A DNA stretch of 64,000 nt from Rhodospirillaceae bacterium (GTDB lineage: Bacteria; Pseudomonadota; Alphaproteobacteria; MPNO01; UBA2964). Position numbers and translations under genes: made by a program. The stretch is taken from contig PATI01000004.1 of NCBI GenBank assembly GCA_002712335.1, positions 3,627-67,626 of the forward strand. Reading direction: 5' to 3'. Below, one piece after another: positions 1 to 9,314 of this stretch. The notes beneath the pieces are model-generated. The model made no database searches. It was not told the DNA's origin and saw nothing but the letters and a program-made list of their open reading frames with translations. Within the stretch, counting starts at the first letter, position 1; the number at the start of each line of letters is the position of its first letter.

Positions 1-27
1 CTGATGCCATCCATTTTTTATATACCT

Positions 28-642
28 CTAACGCCGAAGTGACGGATCTCTTAGCGTCACATTTTGTCCGGGTGGAGCATCGTCAAGCGCATGCTCGAGT
101 GAGGCGACAGGGCGCCATTCATTGGGTGGGCGCGCCTCTTCATCAGGTTCTACCTGATCTAGGAGACAATAAATTTCAAGGAAATGGCCATCCGGATCTC
201 GAAATTCTACTGCAACTTGACAGCCCCCACGCCGTCGTCCAGAAAATTCAATGTCAACATCGTTTTTCTCTAGATAATCCCGTGCATGAAATACCTCATC
301 CAACGTCTCCACTTGAAAAGCCATATGATGCAACTCAGAATTATCGACCTCTCTTTCTGATCCACCAACCAATGCAACTCCGTGGTGATCACGATTGAAA
401 CGAAGAAATACCATTCGGCCGGGCATCATACTTTCGGGATAAACATCCGATACACGGAACCCGAGTACCTGCGTATAAAATTTTGCAGATTGTTCCACAT
501 CTCTAACATTGAGAACTACATGACCAATTTTGGTAATATCAAACGGCATTGTCTTCGGAGGGGATAGCTGCTTTAAGGCAATCATTTCAGGGTCATTCAA
601 AGCTTCTTGATCAACAAAGTCTCGCTTAAATTTTTTAGCCAT
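28..642 (-). CDS. VOC (glyoxalase/extradiol dioxygenase fold) protein
   Basis: A 204-residue cytoplasmic protein with one vicinal-oxygen-chelate domain (about residues 37-162) after a charged N-terminal extension. His41 (KIGHVVLNV), His105/106 (LHHMAF) and Glu156 (FLEIY) sit where VOC enzymes hold a divalent metal, so an active metalloenzyme is likely. The substrate cannot be read from the sequence; lyases, fosfomycin-type transferases and ring-cleavage dioxygenases all share this fold. It begins 17 bp after the sulfurtransferase stop, behind a strong purine-rich ribosome-binding site (GGAGGAGGACAA), so it is probably the last gene of a chrA-rhodanese-VOC transcript. The fold is certain, the function unknown. 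Confidence 0.85.
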   Translation of the reverse strand: MAKKFKRDFVDQEALNDPEMIALKQLSPPKTMPFDITKIGHVVLNVRDVEQSAKFYTQVLGFRVSDVYPESMMPGRMVFLRFNRDHHGVALVGGSEREVDNSELHHMAFQVETLDEVFHARDYLEKNDVDIEFSGRRRGGCQVAVEFRDPDGHFLEIYCLLDQVEPDEEARPPNEWRPVASLEHALDDAPPGQNVTLRDPSLRR

Positions 643-659
643 TTGTTGTCCTCCTCCTG

Positions 660-1478
660 TCAGCTTTCAATTGGAACACCTGGGTCGTTGCCCCACTCCG
701 ACCAAGATCCGTCATAACCTTTAATTTTTTCATAGCCCAAGGACTTTAAAACCAGGTAGGTATGTGATGAACGGTGATGTGTCTGGCAATGCATAATTAC
801 CTCTTTATCGGGTGTTACACCAAGTTGGATAAGTAATTTATTTATTTGCTCAGCTTCCCTTAGGCGAAAATTACGATCACGATCGACAGCTAGCATCCAA
901 TCGAAATTTATAGCACCAGGGATATGTCCACCTCGTGACGCCCTCAAATCTTCACCTTTATATTCAGCGGGACTACGACAATCCAATATTACCACCTCAT
1001 CGTCACCCAAATGATCCAGAATATAGTCTTTGCCGGCAAGTGCAGTGTTACCTATTTTAGCCCGAAATTCGCTGGGTTTGGAGGCATTAACTTCAATCTC
1101 TAGTGGATAGCCCTCGCCAGCCCAGCTATGAAAACCGCCATTAAGCAAAGAAAATTTGGAATGGCCTACAACATCTAAGGTCCACAAAAATCGGCTAGCC
1201 TTTCCTGTGCCCTCGGAATCGTATGCTACAACGTGCCTCCCCGTGTCGAGTCCAATAGAGGATAAAGTAGCTGACAGGCTCTCAGCATTCGGAATTGTAC
1301 CCATTGCAGGCGGGCGGGGTGCAATTAGGGAGGCGAATGGAAGATTAATTGCTCGGGGAATGTGTCCCCTCTCATAGACACTAGGCTCGTTCAAGTCTAC
1401 AATTAATAACTCTTTGATGCTGATTTTATCTTCCAGTTCTTTTGGTTCAACAATAAGTGGTAATAACGGCTTCTCCAT
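660..1478 (-). CDS. Sulfurtransferase with tandem rhodanese domains
   Basis: This 272-residue protein has two rhodanese domains (about 10-125 and 145-265), the layout of thiosulfate and 3-mercaptopyruvate sulfurtransferases. The C-terminal domain has the catalytic loop CQTHHRS with Cys231, which would carry the persulfide. The N-terminal domain has Asp87 (AYDSEGTG) at the equivalent point and is presumably inactive, as is normal for the family. The CXXXXRS loop is nearer to bacterial thiosulfate:cyanide types than to the CG(S/T)G loop of mercaptopyruvate enzymes, so the donor is unsettled. No signal peptide is visible, so it is cytoplasmic. It lies 86 bp downstream of chrA and 17 bp upstream of the VOC gene on the same strand. 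Confidence 0.88.
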   Translation of the reverse strand: MEKPLLPLIVEPKELEDKISIKELLIVDLNEPSVYERGHIPRAINLPFASLIAPRPPAMGTIPNAESLSATLSSIGLDTGRHVVAYDSEGTGKASRFLWTLDVVGHSKFSLLNGGFHSWAGEGYPLEIEVNASKPSEFRAKIGNTALAGKDYILDHLGDDEVVILDCRSPAEYKGEDLRASRGGHIPGAINFDWMLAVDRDRNFRLREAEQINKLLIQLGVTPDKEVIMHCQTHHRSSHTYLVLKSLGYEKIKGYDGSWSEWGNDPGVPIES

Positions 1479-1564
1479 GCGTTTGATCTTTCTTGTACAA
1501 AATTTTAACGGCCAACCTTAACCTATGAATTAGATATGCGAAAGAATGACAAAATAAATAATCT

Positions 1565-2959
1565 TTATATGCCCGTATAAAATGCGATAATGCCTAACAG
1601 TGTACAGCTCAACAAAGTCAAAATAACTCCAACTTTAAAGCGAAGCATTGCTATCATAGCGGCCATTGAAATAACCAACGCCGCAGTTTGGATTGAATTC
1701 CACACGGGAACGTAAAACTGAAAGGGACCAAATGACATCTCCCCTACTTCCGAAAATACAACATGCAGGCCAAACCACAGGGCAAGATTTAGAATAACCC
1801 CTACAATAGCTGCTGTGATTGCTGAAAGGGCGGCAGACAGAAATTTATTTCCTCGTAGAGCCTCGATGTAGGGACCACCAAGAAAAATCCATAAAAAACA
1901 GGGAACAAAAGTTACCCAAGTCGTCAACGCCGCACCTAGAACACCTGCTAGCACCGGATCCAAAATACCAGGGTTCCTGTAAGCGCCCATGAAACCAACA
2001 AATTGGACAACCATAATCAGAGGCCCGGGCGTAGTTTCCGCCATTCCAAGTCCATCGAGCATCTCCCCAGGCAAAAGCCACTCGTATGTCTGAACAGCTT
2101 GTTGGGCAACATAGGCAAGTACGGCATAAGCGCCACCGAAGGTCACTACCGCCATCTTACTGAAAAACAAACTTTCCTGAGTATAGACATTATTGATGCC
2201 GAGCCAGAAAACTAAAACAAGCACGGGTAAAAACCAAAGAGAAAGACAGGTTACCAATACCCTAAAAGCCCTTCTCCAAGACGGCTGGGTATGAACAAGT
2301 TTCCCTTCCATGTCGGCCTTATCAATTGAATCGAGTTTCGTCAGTTCTGGTTTATCTTCAATTTTTCTAGGGTGAAACAAACTCGGTTTCAGATAACGAC
2401 CGGTTAAACCTATAAGAGCCGCAACAGCAACTATAATTGGGAATGGCACCGCCAAGAAAAAAATAGCAACGAATGCAGCAAAGGCGATAAAAATCATCAA
2501 TACATTGGTTAAGGCCCGAAGACCAATCCGGAACACCGCCTGCACGACCACTGCGAGTACGGCCGCCTTAATCCCAAAAAAACTAGCCTTAACTATAGAA
2601 AGATCACTGAAGCCCGCATAGAGAATACTGAGACATAAAATTACGATTGCACCGGGAAGAATAAATAAAATTCCCGCTAACACTCCACCCCAAGTGCGGT
2701 GCAATAACCATCCAATATAAGTGGCAAGTTGCTGCGCTTCTGGGCCGGGTAAAAGCATGCAATAATTCAGGGCATGGAGAAACCTGGCCTCTTTAATCCA
2801 TTTTTTTTCCTCGACCAGAACTCGGTGCATTAATGCTATCTGCCCAGCCGGCCCACCAAAGCTCAATAGTGCTATTTTCGCCCATGTCCCTAATGCCTCC
2901 TTAAAGTTAAGCCCGATTGTTTTTTCTATCTCGTTTGGCACCATTCTGGGATCTGTCAT
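1565..2959 (-). CDS. chrA: Chromate transporter, ChrA family (long, two-domain)
   Basis: A 464-residue inner-membrane protein made of two homologous hydrophobic halves, the long-chain CHR form. The N-terminal half has the GGPAGQIALMH motif and the C-terminal half has a GGAYAVLAYV segment and the GMAETTPGPL signature. A polar cytoplasmic linker around residues 195-230 separates the halves. Characterised members export chromate with the proton-motive force; many environmental homologues are untested and could move other oxyanions. It reads away from the molybdenum hydroxylase operon across about 200 bp and probably heads the sulfurtransferase-VOC transcript. No chrB-type regulator is adjacent. 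Confidence 0.9.
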   Translation of the reverse strand: MTDPRMVPNEIEKTIGLNFKEALGTWAKIALLSFGGPAGQIALMHRVLVEEKKWIKEARFLHALNYCMLLPGPEAQQLATYIGWLLHRTWGGVLAGILFILPGAIVILCLSILYAGFSDLSIVKASFFGIKAAVLAVVVQAVFRIGLRALTNVLMIFIAFAAFVAIFFLAVPFPIIVAVAALIGLTGRYLKPSLFHPRKIEDKPELTKLDSIDKADMEGKLVHTQPSWRRAFRVLVTCLSLWFLPVLVLVFWLGINNVYTQESLFFSKMAVVTFGGAYAVLAYVAQQAVQTYEWLLPGEMLDGLGMAETTPGPLIMVVQFVGFMGAYRNPGILDPVLAGVLGAALTTWVTFVPCFLWIFLGGPYIEALRGNKFLSAALSAITAAIVGVILNLALWFGLHVVFSEVGEMSFGPFQFYVPVWNSIQTAALVISMAAMIAMLRFKVGVILTLLSCTLLGIIAFYTGI

Positions 2960-3163
2960 GCTTAGTCCTCGCTCATTTCGTTTAATTTGCCTACCTTATT
3001 AAAAACCCACAAGGACATAAGAAGAGAAAATTACCGGATGCTGCACCCTCTATCTATTTAGTTGATAAATCTATTGTTGATTACTCAACAATATGATATC
3101 AAACCTTTCCTAACCGCAAATTATTCGATATCCCTAACTACGCCCTGCTTGAGGGAGAAGCTA

Positions 3164-3649
3164 ATGACAAAATTTGTCTCCATGACGCTAAACGGTCGTA
3201 ATCGAGAAGACGCCATTCCCGACAACATGTTACTTGTGGACTTTCTGCGCGAAATTGTAGGCCTGACAGGTACTAAGATAGGCTGTGATGGCGGAGAATG
3301 TGGTTGTTGCACTGTCCTGATTAATAATAAACCAAGGCACGCATGCCTAACACTAGCATCCACATGTGAAAACTCTGCGGTTGAGACAATCGAAGCGTTG
3401 GAAACAGGTGGTAGACTCTCAATTATTCAGCGTGGCTTCCATGAAAAGCTAGGAGCCCAATGTGGTTTTTGTACTCCGGGCATGATTATGGCTGCAGAGG
3501 GTTTACTTCGCGAGAATCCTGCGCCTAACGAACAAGAAATCAGAGAAGGAATGGCGGCAAATATCTGTCGGTGCACAGGTTATGTTAAAATAATCGAATC
3601 AGTGGAGTTCGCTATAAAAGAAATAGCACCGAAGGCAAATGGGTTATGA
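3164..3649 (+). CDS. Molybdenum hydroxylase 2Fe-2S subunit (HcrC/CoxS type)
   Basis: Small electron-transfer subunit of a xanthine-oxidase-family enzyme. I place the start at 3164 (MTKFVSMTLNG, 161 residues) because GAGGGAGAAG lies just upstream; the open frame runs back to 3062 but that part lacks family resemblance. Cys41, 46, 49 and 61 form the plant-type 2Fe-2S cluster, and Cys100, 103, 135 and 137 (CGFC...CRC) form the second cluster facing the Mo cofactor. The stop overlaps the start of the large subunit by 4 bp. The length is typical of CoxS and HcrC proteins. The partner subunit at 6000-6986 points to the 4-hydroxybenzoyl-CoA reductase branch. Confidence 0.9.
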   Translation: MTKFVSMTLNGRNREDAIPDNMLLVDFLREIVGLTGTKIGCDGGECGCCTVLINNKPRHACLTLASTCENSAVETIEALETGGRLSIIQRGFHEKLGAQCGFCTPGMIMAAEGLLRENPAPNEQEIREGMAANICRCTGYVKIIESVEFAIKEIAPKANGL

Positions 3650-6009
3650 AAGAAACTTTCAATGCCAAAACAGAGGATGTTAAACCAACAAAATCAATCG
3701 GCATCCCCATGCCTCTTGTCGATGGACCGGAGAAAGTATCCGGCAAAGCGAACTACACTGCAGATAAAATCGAGCAGGGAGCGTTGGTTGGACGAATTTT
3801 ACGCTCCCCGGTAGCGCACGCCGAGTTGTTGAACATTAATACTGCTGCAGCTGAATCACTTCCCGGCGTTTCAGCTGTGGTCACCGGTCAGGATTTTAGC
3901 GGCCAGTTTGGGGTCTTGCCAATTGCCCGCACAGAATGGCCAATAGTACGTAACCGCATACGATATCGTGGCGAGCCCATCGCTGCCGTCGCTGCAGTTG
4001 ACACGAAAACAGCGCAGAAAGCCCTTGATCTTATAGAATTCGAATATGAAGAGCTCCCCGCCTACTTTACAGCAGAAGCAGCCATGGCAAATGGTGTTAC
4101 CCCGCTTCATGAAAAGCGACCTAATAATGTTGAGCGGCACGTTGAATATGACCTTGGCGGAGTAGATGAAGCTTTTGATCAATCTGATTTGGTCTGCGAA
4201 AGTACTTTTAACTGTGCCGAGGTCTGTCAGGTTCAGACAGAACCACATGCCGCGCTAGCCATGTTTGATGGGGAACGAAAAGATCTAACAGTCTATGCCA
4301 CTACTCAGGTCCCATATTATGTGCACCTAATGCTTGAACAGACACTGGGCATGAAGCGATCGAAGATCAGAGTAATAAAGCCTCACATTGGTGGAGGATT
4401 TGGTTCCCGGACCGAGTGTCTGCATGTTGAATTAATCGCTGCTGCTCTTGCACGAAAGTGCAATGGTAAAGTCGCAATAACGCTAAGCCGTGAAGAAACC
4501 TTTATTACCCACAGAGGGCGTCCCGAACAGAAAACAACCCTTAAAATCGGGATGACTAAACAAGGTCGAATAACCGCCGTTGACACAAAGACGATTCAAC
4601 GAGGAGGAGCTTACGCAGGGTATGGAACGGTCACTATTCTATATTCGGGATCCATGGTATTTGCCCTCTATGACATTCAGAACGCGCGTTACAATGGCTA
4701 TCGAGTCCTGACAAATACCCCACCCTGTGGGGCCTTTAGAGGCCATGGAACCGTAAATGTAAGATTTGCCTTCGAAAGCCTGATGGATGAAATGTCGATC
4801 GAACTCGGTCTGGACCCATTTGAGGTTCGTCGAAAAAATCTTCTAAAAGCACCAACTTTTACCGCCAACGATCTCATGGTTAACAGTTACGGGCTCCCTG
4901 AGTGCCTAGATATTGTCGAAAAAAAAAGTAACTGGAAAGAACGCAAAGGCAAGACCGCGGATAATCGCGGATTAGGTATGGCTTGTTCCCACTATGTCAG
5001 TGGCGCTTCAAAACCGGTTAACTGGACAGGAGAGCCACATGCAACGGTAAATATTAAGCTAGATTTTGATGGCAGCCTAACAATCCTCACCGGAGCACCG
5101 GAAATTGGACAAGGCTCTAGCACTATCCTTACCCAATGCGTAGCTGAAGTACTCGGGCTCGATGTGACCCGCATAAGAATTGTTACGTCCGATAGCCTGT
5201 TAACACCCAAGGACAACGGCGCCTATTCGTCACGAGTGACATATATGGTTGGCAACGCCGCCATAGATGCGGCAACAAACCTTAAAGCTATTCTCCTTGA
5301 AGCCGCAGCAAAAAAGATGGACGTGCGGCCTCAAGATGTTGAATGTCTGGGGGAAATTTATCGAGCCGGATCCCAAGATCAGGGCATGACTTTTGAGGAG
5401 GTCGTTTATGCGGCTCTCGAAGGGACAGGGACAATTACGGCAAAGGGTAATTTTGACACAATTCCCGAAAGCTGGGGTGGAGATAAATATCGTGGTGCGG
5501 CCATTGGGGGAACAATGGCTTTTTCCTATGCCGCACAAGTTGTAGAGGTATCTATTGATCCGGATACCGCGCAAATTCATGTTGAAAAGGTTTGGGTAGC
5601 ACATGATTGTGGAAAAGCTCTAAATCCCCTTTCTGTGGAAGGCCAAATAGAAGGTTCGGTATGGATGGGTATGGGACAGGCCATTTCTGAGGAAACACGT
5701 TACCATAATGGGTTAGGTATCACTGGGAACATGCTTGATTATCGGGTACCCACAATTATCGAGAGCACCCCAATAGATGTAAATATTGTGGAATCCATCG
5801 ACCCTCACGGTCCCTTTGGGGCCAAAGAGGCGGGCGAGGCTTCACTCGCCGGTTTTCTGCCCGCACTAACAAACGCCATCGCGGATGCACTTGACATCAG
5901 GGTAAATGAATTACCAATCACTCCTGACCGCTTGATGGAACTTCTTGAAAAAAAGAAACGTAAAAAACCCAAATCAGAAAAACGGGAGTTGAACCTAAAA
6001 TGGAGTTAA
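3646..6009 (+). CDS. Molybdenum hydroxylase large subunit (Mo-pterin binding; HcrA-like)
   Basis: A 787-residue catalytic subunit of the xanthine dehydrogenase / aldehyde oxidase family. It has the N-terminal a/b-hammerhead domain (about 20-145) and the molybdopterin-binding region: GGGFGSR at 249-255, GAFRGHG near 362, and GAKEAGEASLAG, in which Glu731 matches the conserved active-site glutamate. It would bind Mo-molybdopterin cytosine dinucleotide and transfer oxygen or, in the 4-hydroxybenzoyl-CoA reductase branch, reductively remove a phenolic hydroxyl. The C-terminus is Lys-rich. It overlaps the small subunit by 4 bp and the FAD subunit by 10 bp, so the three genes are translationally coupled. 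No Mo-cofactor maturation gene is adjacent. The exact substrate is inferred only from the FAD subunit. Confidence 0.9.
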   Translation: MKETFNAKTEDVKPTKSIGIPMPLVDGPEKVSGKANYTADKIEQGALVGRILRSPVAHAELLNINTAAAESLPGVSAVVTGQDFSGQFGVLPIARTEWPIVRNRIRYRGEPIAAVAAVDTKTAQKALDLIEFEYEELPAYFTAEAAMANGVTPLHEKRPNNVERHVEYDLGGVDEAFDQSDLVCESTFNCAEVCQVQTEPHAALAMFDGERKDLTVYATTQVPYYVHLMLEQTLGMKRSKIRVIKPHIGGGFGSRTECLHVELIAAALARKCNGKVAITLSREETFITHRGRPEQKTTLKIGMTKQGRITAVDTKTIQRGGAYAGYGTVTILYSGSMVFALYDIQNARYNGYRVLTNTPPCGAFRGHGTVNVRFAFESLMDEMSIELGLDPFEVRRKNLLKAPTFTANDLMVNSYGLPECLDIVEKKSNWKERKGKTADNRGLGMACSHYVSGASKPVNWTGEPHATVNIKLDFDGSLTILTGAPEIGQGSSTILTQCVAEVLGLDVTRIRIVTSDSLLTPKDNGAYSSRVTYMVGNAAIDAATNLKAILLEAAAKKMDVRPQDVECLGEIYRAGSQDQGMTFEEVVYAALEGTGTITAKGNFDTIPESWGGDKYRGAAIGGTMAFSYAAQVVEVSIDPDTAQIHVEKVWVAHDCGKALNPLSVEGQIEGSVWMGMGQAISEETRYHNGLGITGNMLDYRVPTIIESTPIDVNIVESIDPHGPFGAKEAGEASLAGFLPALTNAIADALDIRVNELPITPDRLMELLEKKKRKKPKSEKRELNLKWS

Positions 6010-6986
6010 TGCCAGACTTTATTCTTCACCGTCCGGTAAATATAGAAGATGCTTTAAAACTTATGACAGAGAATGATGGTGCTCGCTATGTCGCGGGCGG
6101 CACCGATATGATCGTAAATATCCGGCGTGGTATCGAACAACCTCCTGCACTTATTGAACTTTCCGGCATTGAAGAACTCCAGTCGATTACAGTAGATGAT
6201 GACGGAATTCATATTGGTGCCGCCGTCACACTAGATAAACTCTCAAACGACAAAAACATTATAGAAAATGCCAATGCTATTGCTGAGGCGGCCGCCGCCG
6301 TAGCCGGCCCGACCCATCAAAGTTATGGAACTATCGGTGGTAATCTTTGTCTGGATACACGCTGCCTCTTCTACAACCAGTCAGAGTGGTGGCGTAAATC
6401 TAATGACTATTGTCTCAAGGAACGCGGAAACGTTTGTCATGTTGCCCCTGGCGGCAATCGCTGTTTTGCAAGTTTCTCCGGGGACGTCGCACCAGCCGCA
6501 CTAGTTCATAATGCGGAAGTAGATTTATTAAGTACCGATGGATTTAGAAGAATTAAATTAGCACAACTCTATAAAGACGATGGTATGAATCATTTGGCGC
6601 TCAGACCCGGTGAATTACTTTTCTCTATACATTTACCAATAAAAGAGCCCAACGTTAGGAGTTCTTATGAAAAAGCACGAATTCGGGGATCCATTGATTT
6701 TCCGCTTGCAGGAGCCGCCGTTTGGCTTAGAAAAACAGGTAATGTAGTGGAAGAAATTAGGATCGGACTTACCGCCGTAAATCCTTTCCCTCAGCTATTA
6801 GAAAATTTGGATGAATTTAACGGTAAAACTTTTGATGACGCACTGCTAAATCAAATCGCTAAGGCGGTTCAGAGCGTGGCTAAACCCATGCGAACCACAA
6901 CGGCAAAACCTTGGTACCGCCGCCGTGTCGCCGGCACAATTGTCCGACGATTAGCCGAACGATTAGCGGACCCCCTGGAAAAGTGA
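6000..6986 (+). CDS. Molybdenum hydroxylase FAD subunit with extra 4Fe-4S loop (HcrB-like)
   Basis: A 328-residue FAD-binding subunit (CoxM family): VAGGTDMIVN near residue 31 and the TIGGNLC flavin loop near 111. Unlike ordinary CoxM proteins it has an insertion at about 117-156 containing Cys122, Cys138, Cys146 and Cys155 (plus Cys117). This cysteine-rich loop is the diagnostic feature of the beta subunit of 4-hydroxybenzoyl-CoA reductase, where it carries an additional 4Fe-4S cluster that allows electrons to enter at very low potential. I therefore assign the operon to that branch. No CoA ligase or ferredoxin is adjacent, so the aromatic substrate is not proved; another aryl-CoA or heteroaromatic is possible. 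Confidence 0.85.
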   Translation: MELMPDFILHRPVNIEDALKLMTENDGARYVAGGTDMIVNIRRGIEQPPALIELSGIEELQSITVDDDGIHIGAAVTLDKLSNDKNIIENANAIAEAAAAVAGPTHQSYGTIGGNLCLDTRCLFYNQSEWWRKSNDYCLKERGNVCHVAPGGNRCFASFSGDVAPAALVHNAEVDLLSTDGFRRIKLAQLYKDDGMNHLALRPGELLFSIHLPIKEPNVRSSYEKARIRGSIDFPLAGAAVWLRKTGNVVEEIRIGLTAVNPFPQLLENLDEFNGKTFDDALLNQIAKAVQSVAKPMRTTTAKPWYRRRVAGTIVRRLAERLADPLEK

Positions 6987-7055
6987 ATAATTGGACATCT
7001 TTCAAGAAATCGGCAGTGAACACCCAAAAATATACATAAAAAAGGACCTACCAAC

Positions 7056-8171
7056 ATGCGCAAAGTAGTCGTAAAGAAACAGAGAGAAGCGATGTCTGCG
7101 TATGGACTTGATTTACTGATCGCAATCTCACCAGAGAATTTTGCCTATGGTACTGGTTTTGTTGTGCCATCACAGCCCCTGATGCGGTGGCGTCATGCAA
7201 TATGCGCTGTAAATGCAGCGGGAACATCCGGAATTGTCGCCGTAGATATGGAAGAAACCACAGTGCGGGGAAAACTACCTCATTCTGATATTCGAATTTG
7301 GGGGGAGTTCACCGAAGATCCTATGGCTACATTGGCACAGCTGATTTCTGACCTTGGTTGTGAAACCGGCAAGGTGGGAATTGAATTGTCCTATCTACCC
7401 ACATCAGATTTTCAAAAACTTCATGCCTTACTTCCCAAAGCCGACTTTATTGCCGCTGATAAAATCTTTGATGATCTTCGCCAAATTAAAACGCCAGAAG
7501 AGACAGAACTACTCCATCGTCTATCTCGTATTTCAGATAATGCGATTGGCGCATCTTTCGATGCCGTTACACCTGGCATGACAGAAATGGACATTGCCTC
7601 AGCCCTTACCCGGTCCGTTTATGAACAAGGCGCGCAAGATTTTAAACTTATGATCGTAGCAACGGGACCACGATCAGAATTACCCAACGTCGGTCCAACA
7701 AAACGTATACTGGAGGAAGGAGACATATGCCGCGTCGAAATCTTTTCAGTAATCAATGGTTACCACGCCGGCGTTTGTCGTACAGCATCCGTCGGAGACC
7801 CTCCAAAAAAAGCATCGGAGATATGGGCTAATTTAGTTGAATGTAAATACCGTGTTCTTGATGCCATCAAACCCGGAGCCAGCGCCAAACGGGTGTATGA
7901 AAGTTTTATTGAAAAATTCAGTGAACTGAGACTGCCGCCCATTTCATTCGTTGGTCATGGGATCGGATTGCATTTGCATGAAGACCCTTATCTCGGAAAA
8001 TACGATGATTATGAACTAAAAGAGGGAATGGTGCTTGGTATTGAACCCCTTGTTTACCAAAGCGGATACGGTTTCGGTTTGCAACTTAAGGACATGGTCG
8101 CCGTTACCAATAATGGCACTAAATTGCTCTCTGATATTACAAATACCGACGATCTCTACCGAATCAGTTGA
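7056..8171 (+). CDS. Creatinase/aminopeptidase-fold (M24-like) protein, metal ligands altered
   Basis: A 371-residue protein with an N-terminal creatinase domain (about 1-135) and a C-terminal pita-bread domain, as in Xaa-Pro peptidases. The catalytic His region is present (VGHGIGLHLHE, His301 and His308), but metal ligands of true M24 peptidases are changed: the first Asp is Glu228 (RVEIF), the second is Gly239 (GYHAGVC), and the last Glu is Lys345 (QLKDM). This resembles creatinase, which uses the fold without metal, so a C-N hydrolase or lyase acting on a small molecule is more likely than a peptidase. It starts 69 bp after the hydroxylase operon behind AAAAAAGGA and may be co-transcribed. 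Confidence 0.85.
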   Translation: MRKVVVKKQREAMSAYGLDLLIAISPENFAYGTGFVVPSQPLMRWRHAICAVNAAGTSGIVAVDMEETTVRGKLPHSDIRIWGEFTEDPMATLAQLISDLGCETGKVGIELSYLPTSDFQKLHALLPKADFIAADKIFDDLRQIKTPEETELLHRLSRISDNAIGASFDAVTPGMTEMDIASALTRSVYEQGAQDFKLMIVATGPRSELPNVGPTKRILEEGDICRVEIFSVINGYHAGVCRTASVGDPPKKASEIWANLVECKYRVLDAIKPGASAKRVYESFIEKFSELRLPPISFVGHGIGLHLHEDPYLGKYDDYELKEGMVLGIEPLVYQSGYGFGLQLKDMVAVTNNGTKLLSDITNTDDLYRIS

Positions 8172-8303
8172 CTGTTGCAGAACATCATTGGACCGCATTG
8201 CCAAACCGGAATCGAAAAATTTCCTCAAATGTTTTAATATTTTGGTCTGCAAGAAGTTCACCACACCACTTCAGTGATTTTAAAAACTATCTTCAGTTAT
8301 TTT

Positions 8304-9302
8304 TTATTGCCCCTGAGTAAATTCGCGAATTACTTCTAATGCCAAGGTCTTTTCCTCTTCCGTTCCACTAACCTCTATTACCGGTTCATCAACCCCTGCA
8401 TCGATATAAGCCTGCAACTGTTTGCGACATTCATCAGGCGCCCCCGCCACAGTAAACATGGGAACAGCTTCAGAAGGAATCATCTGTGCCGCTTCATCGA
8501 TTTTTCGTTCCCGGACGAGCGACATGATTGCCTCATGATCTATCTCCATATCCACCGAGGCGATATTATCTGCTTGAGCGGAATTGCGAAAAAGGAAAGC
8601 AATTTTGCGCTTATTAGCCTCAATAGCATCAGTACCATTTTTCGAACAGGCAAAGTAAACAAACCCGGCTTTTCGAACTTCGGAGGGCGCGCGCCCCGCT
8701 TTAGCAATACCGGCTTCCGCATTTTTAGCGCATTTCTGAATTGAAGCTAGAGATAATCCACCAGAGTAAAGAACACCATCTGCAATTCGCCCGGCCAAGC
8801 CGAGGACTTGAGGCCCGGTCGACGCAACAAAAATAGGAATCGGACTAGGTGGTTTGAAGGCAAGGCGCGCACCACGCAACTGCCAAATTAAACCCTCTTG
8901 TTCAACCGTCTCGCCAGCCCACAATGATCGAAGGGCTTCTACATATTCACGAATAACACGAACTGGCTTTTCAGGATGTGGAACACCGGATTCTCTCAGA
9001 TTAAGCAAGTTTCCAACCGAAATACAAATGCCAACCCTTCCCGGTGCAGCTTCGGCCATAGTAGCAAATTGCATAGCTGTAGGAACGGGATGCCATAGAT
9101 ATGGCATTACAGCGGTAGGCACTACCATGGCACGTTTTGTTTTAAGAGCAAACGCCATACAAGAGACAGCTGCCTCCCGGTAACCAAGGTGTTCCGCCAT
9201 CCAAACAGTATTTGCCCCGGCCTCCTCCGCCTGAGCTGCCACCTCTATGGTTTCACCTACAGGATCAAACCCGTCAAATCGCATACCTAATCTTATCGCC
9301 AT
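8304..9302 (-). CDS. LLM-class oxidoreductase, probably F420-dependent
   Basis: A 332-residue TIM-barrel protein of the luciferase-like monooxygenase class (MAIRLGMRFDG; AEEAGANTVWMAEH; PGRVGICISVGN; ADGVLYSGG). This superfamily uses FMN or coenzyme F420. The F420 biosynthesis operon about 2.2 kb away, in an otherwise F420-poor class of bacteria, and the sequence style of the methylene-tetrahydromethanopterin-reductase-like group favour F420; this is inference. I choose ATG at 9302 rather than the TTG at 9305 because AGGGAGAAAATTTG precedes it. It is the last gene of a three-gene minus-strand operon, 12 bp after the second opine-dehydrogenase-like gene, and probably acts on the same pathway. 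Substrate unknown. Confidence 0.88.
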   Translation of the reverse strand: MAIRLGMRFDGFDPVGETIEVAAQAEEAGANTVWMAEHLGYREAAVSCMAFALKTKRAMVVPTAVMPYLWHPVPTAMQFATMAEAAPGRVGICISVGNLLNLRESGVPHPEKPVRVIREYVEALRSLWAGETVEQEGLIWQLRGARLAFKPPSPIPIFVASTGPQVLGLAGRIADGVLYSGGLSLASIQKCAKNAEAGIAKAGRAPSEVRKAGFVYFACSKNGTDAIEANKRKIAFLFRNSAQADNIASVDMEIDHEAIMSLVRERKIDEAAQMIPSEAVPMFTVAGAPDECRKQLQAYIDAGVDEPVIEVSGTEEEKTLALEVIREFTQGQ

Positions 9303-9314
9303 CAAATTTTCTCC

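Noticed and set aside
3062..3163. N-terminal extension of the 2Fe-2S subunit
   Set aside because: The ATG at 3164 has a good ribosome-binding site and gives the usual 161-residue length; the extension has no counterpart in the family.
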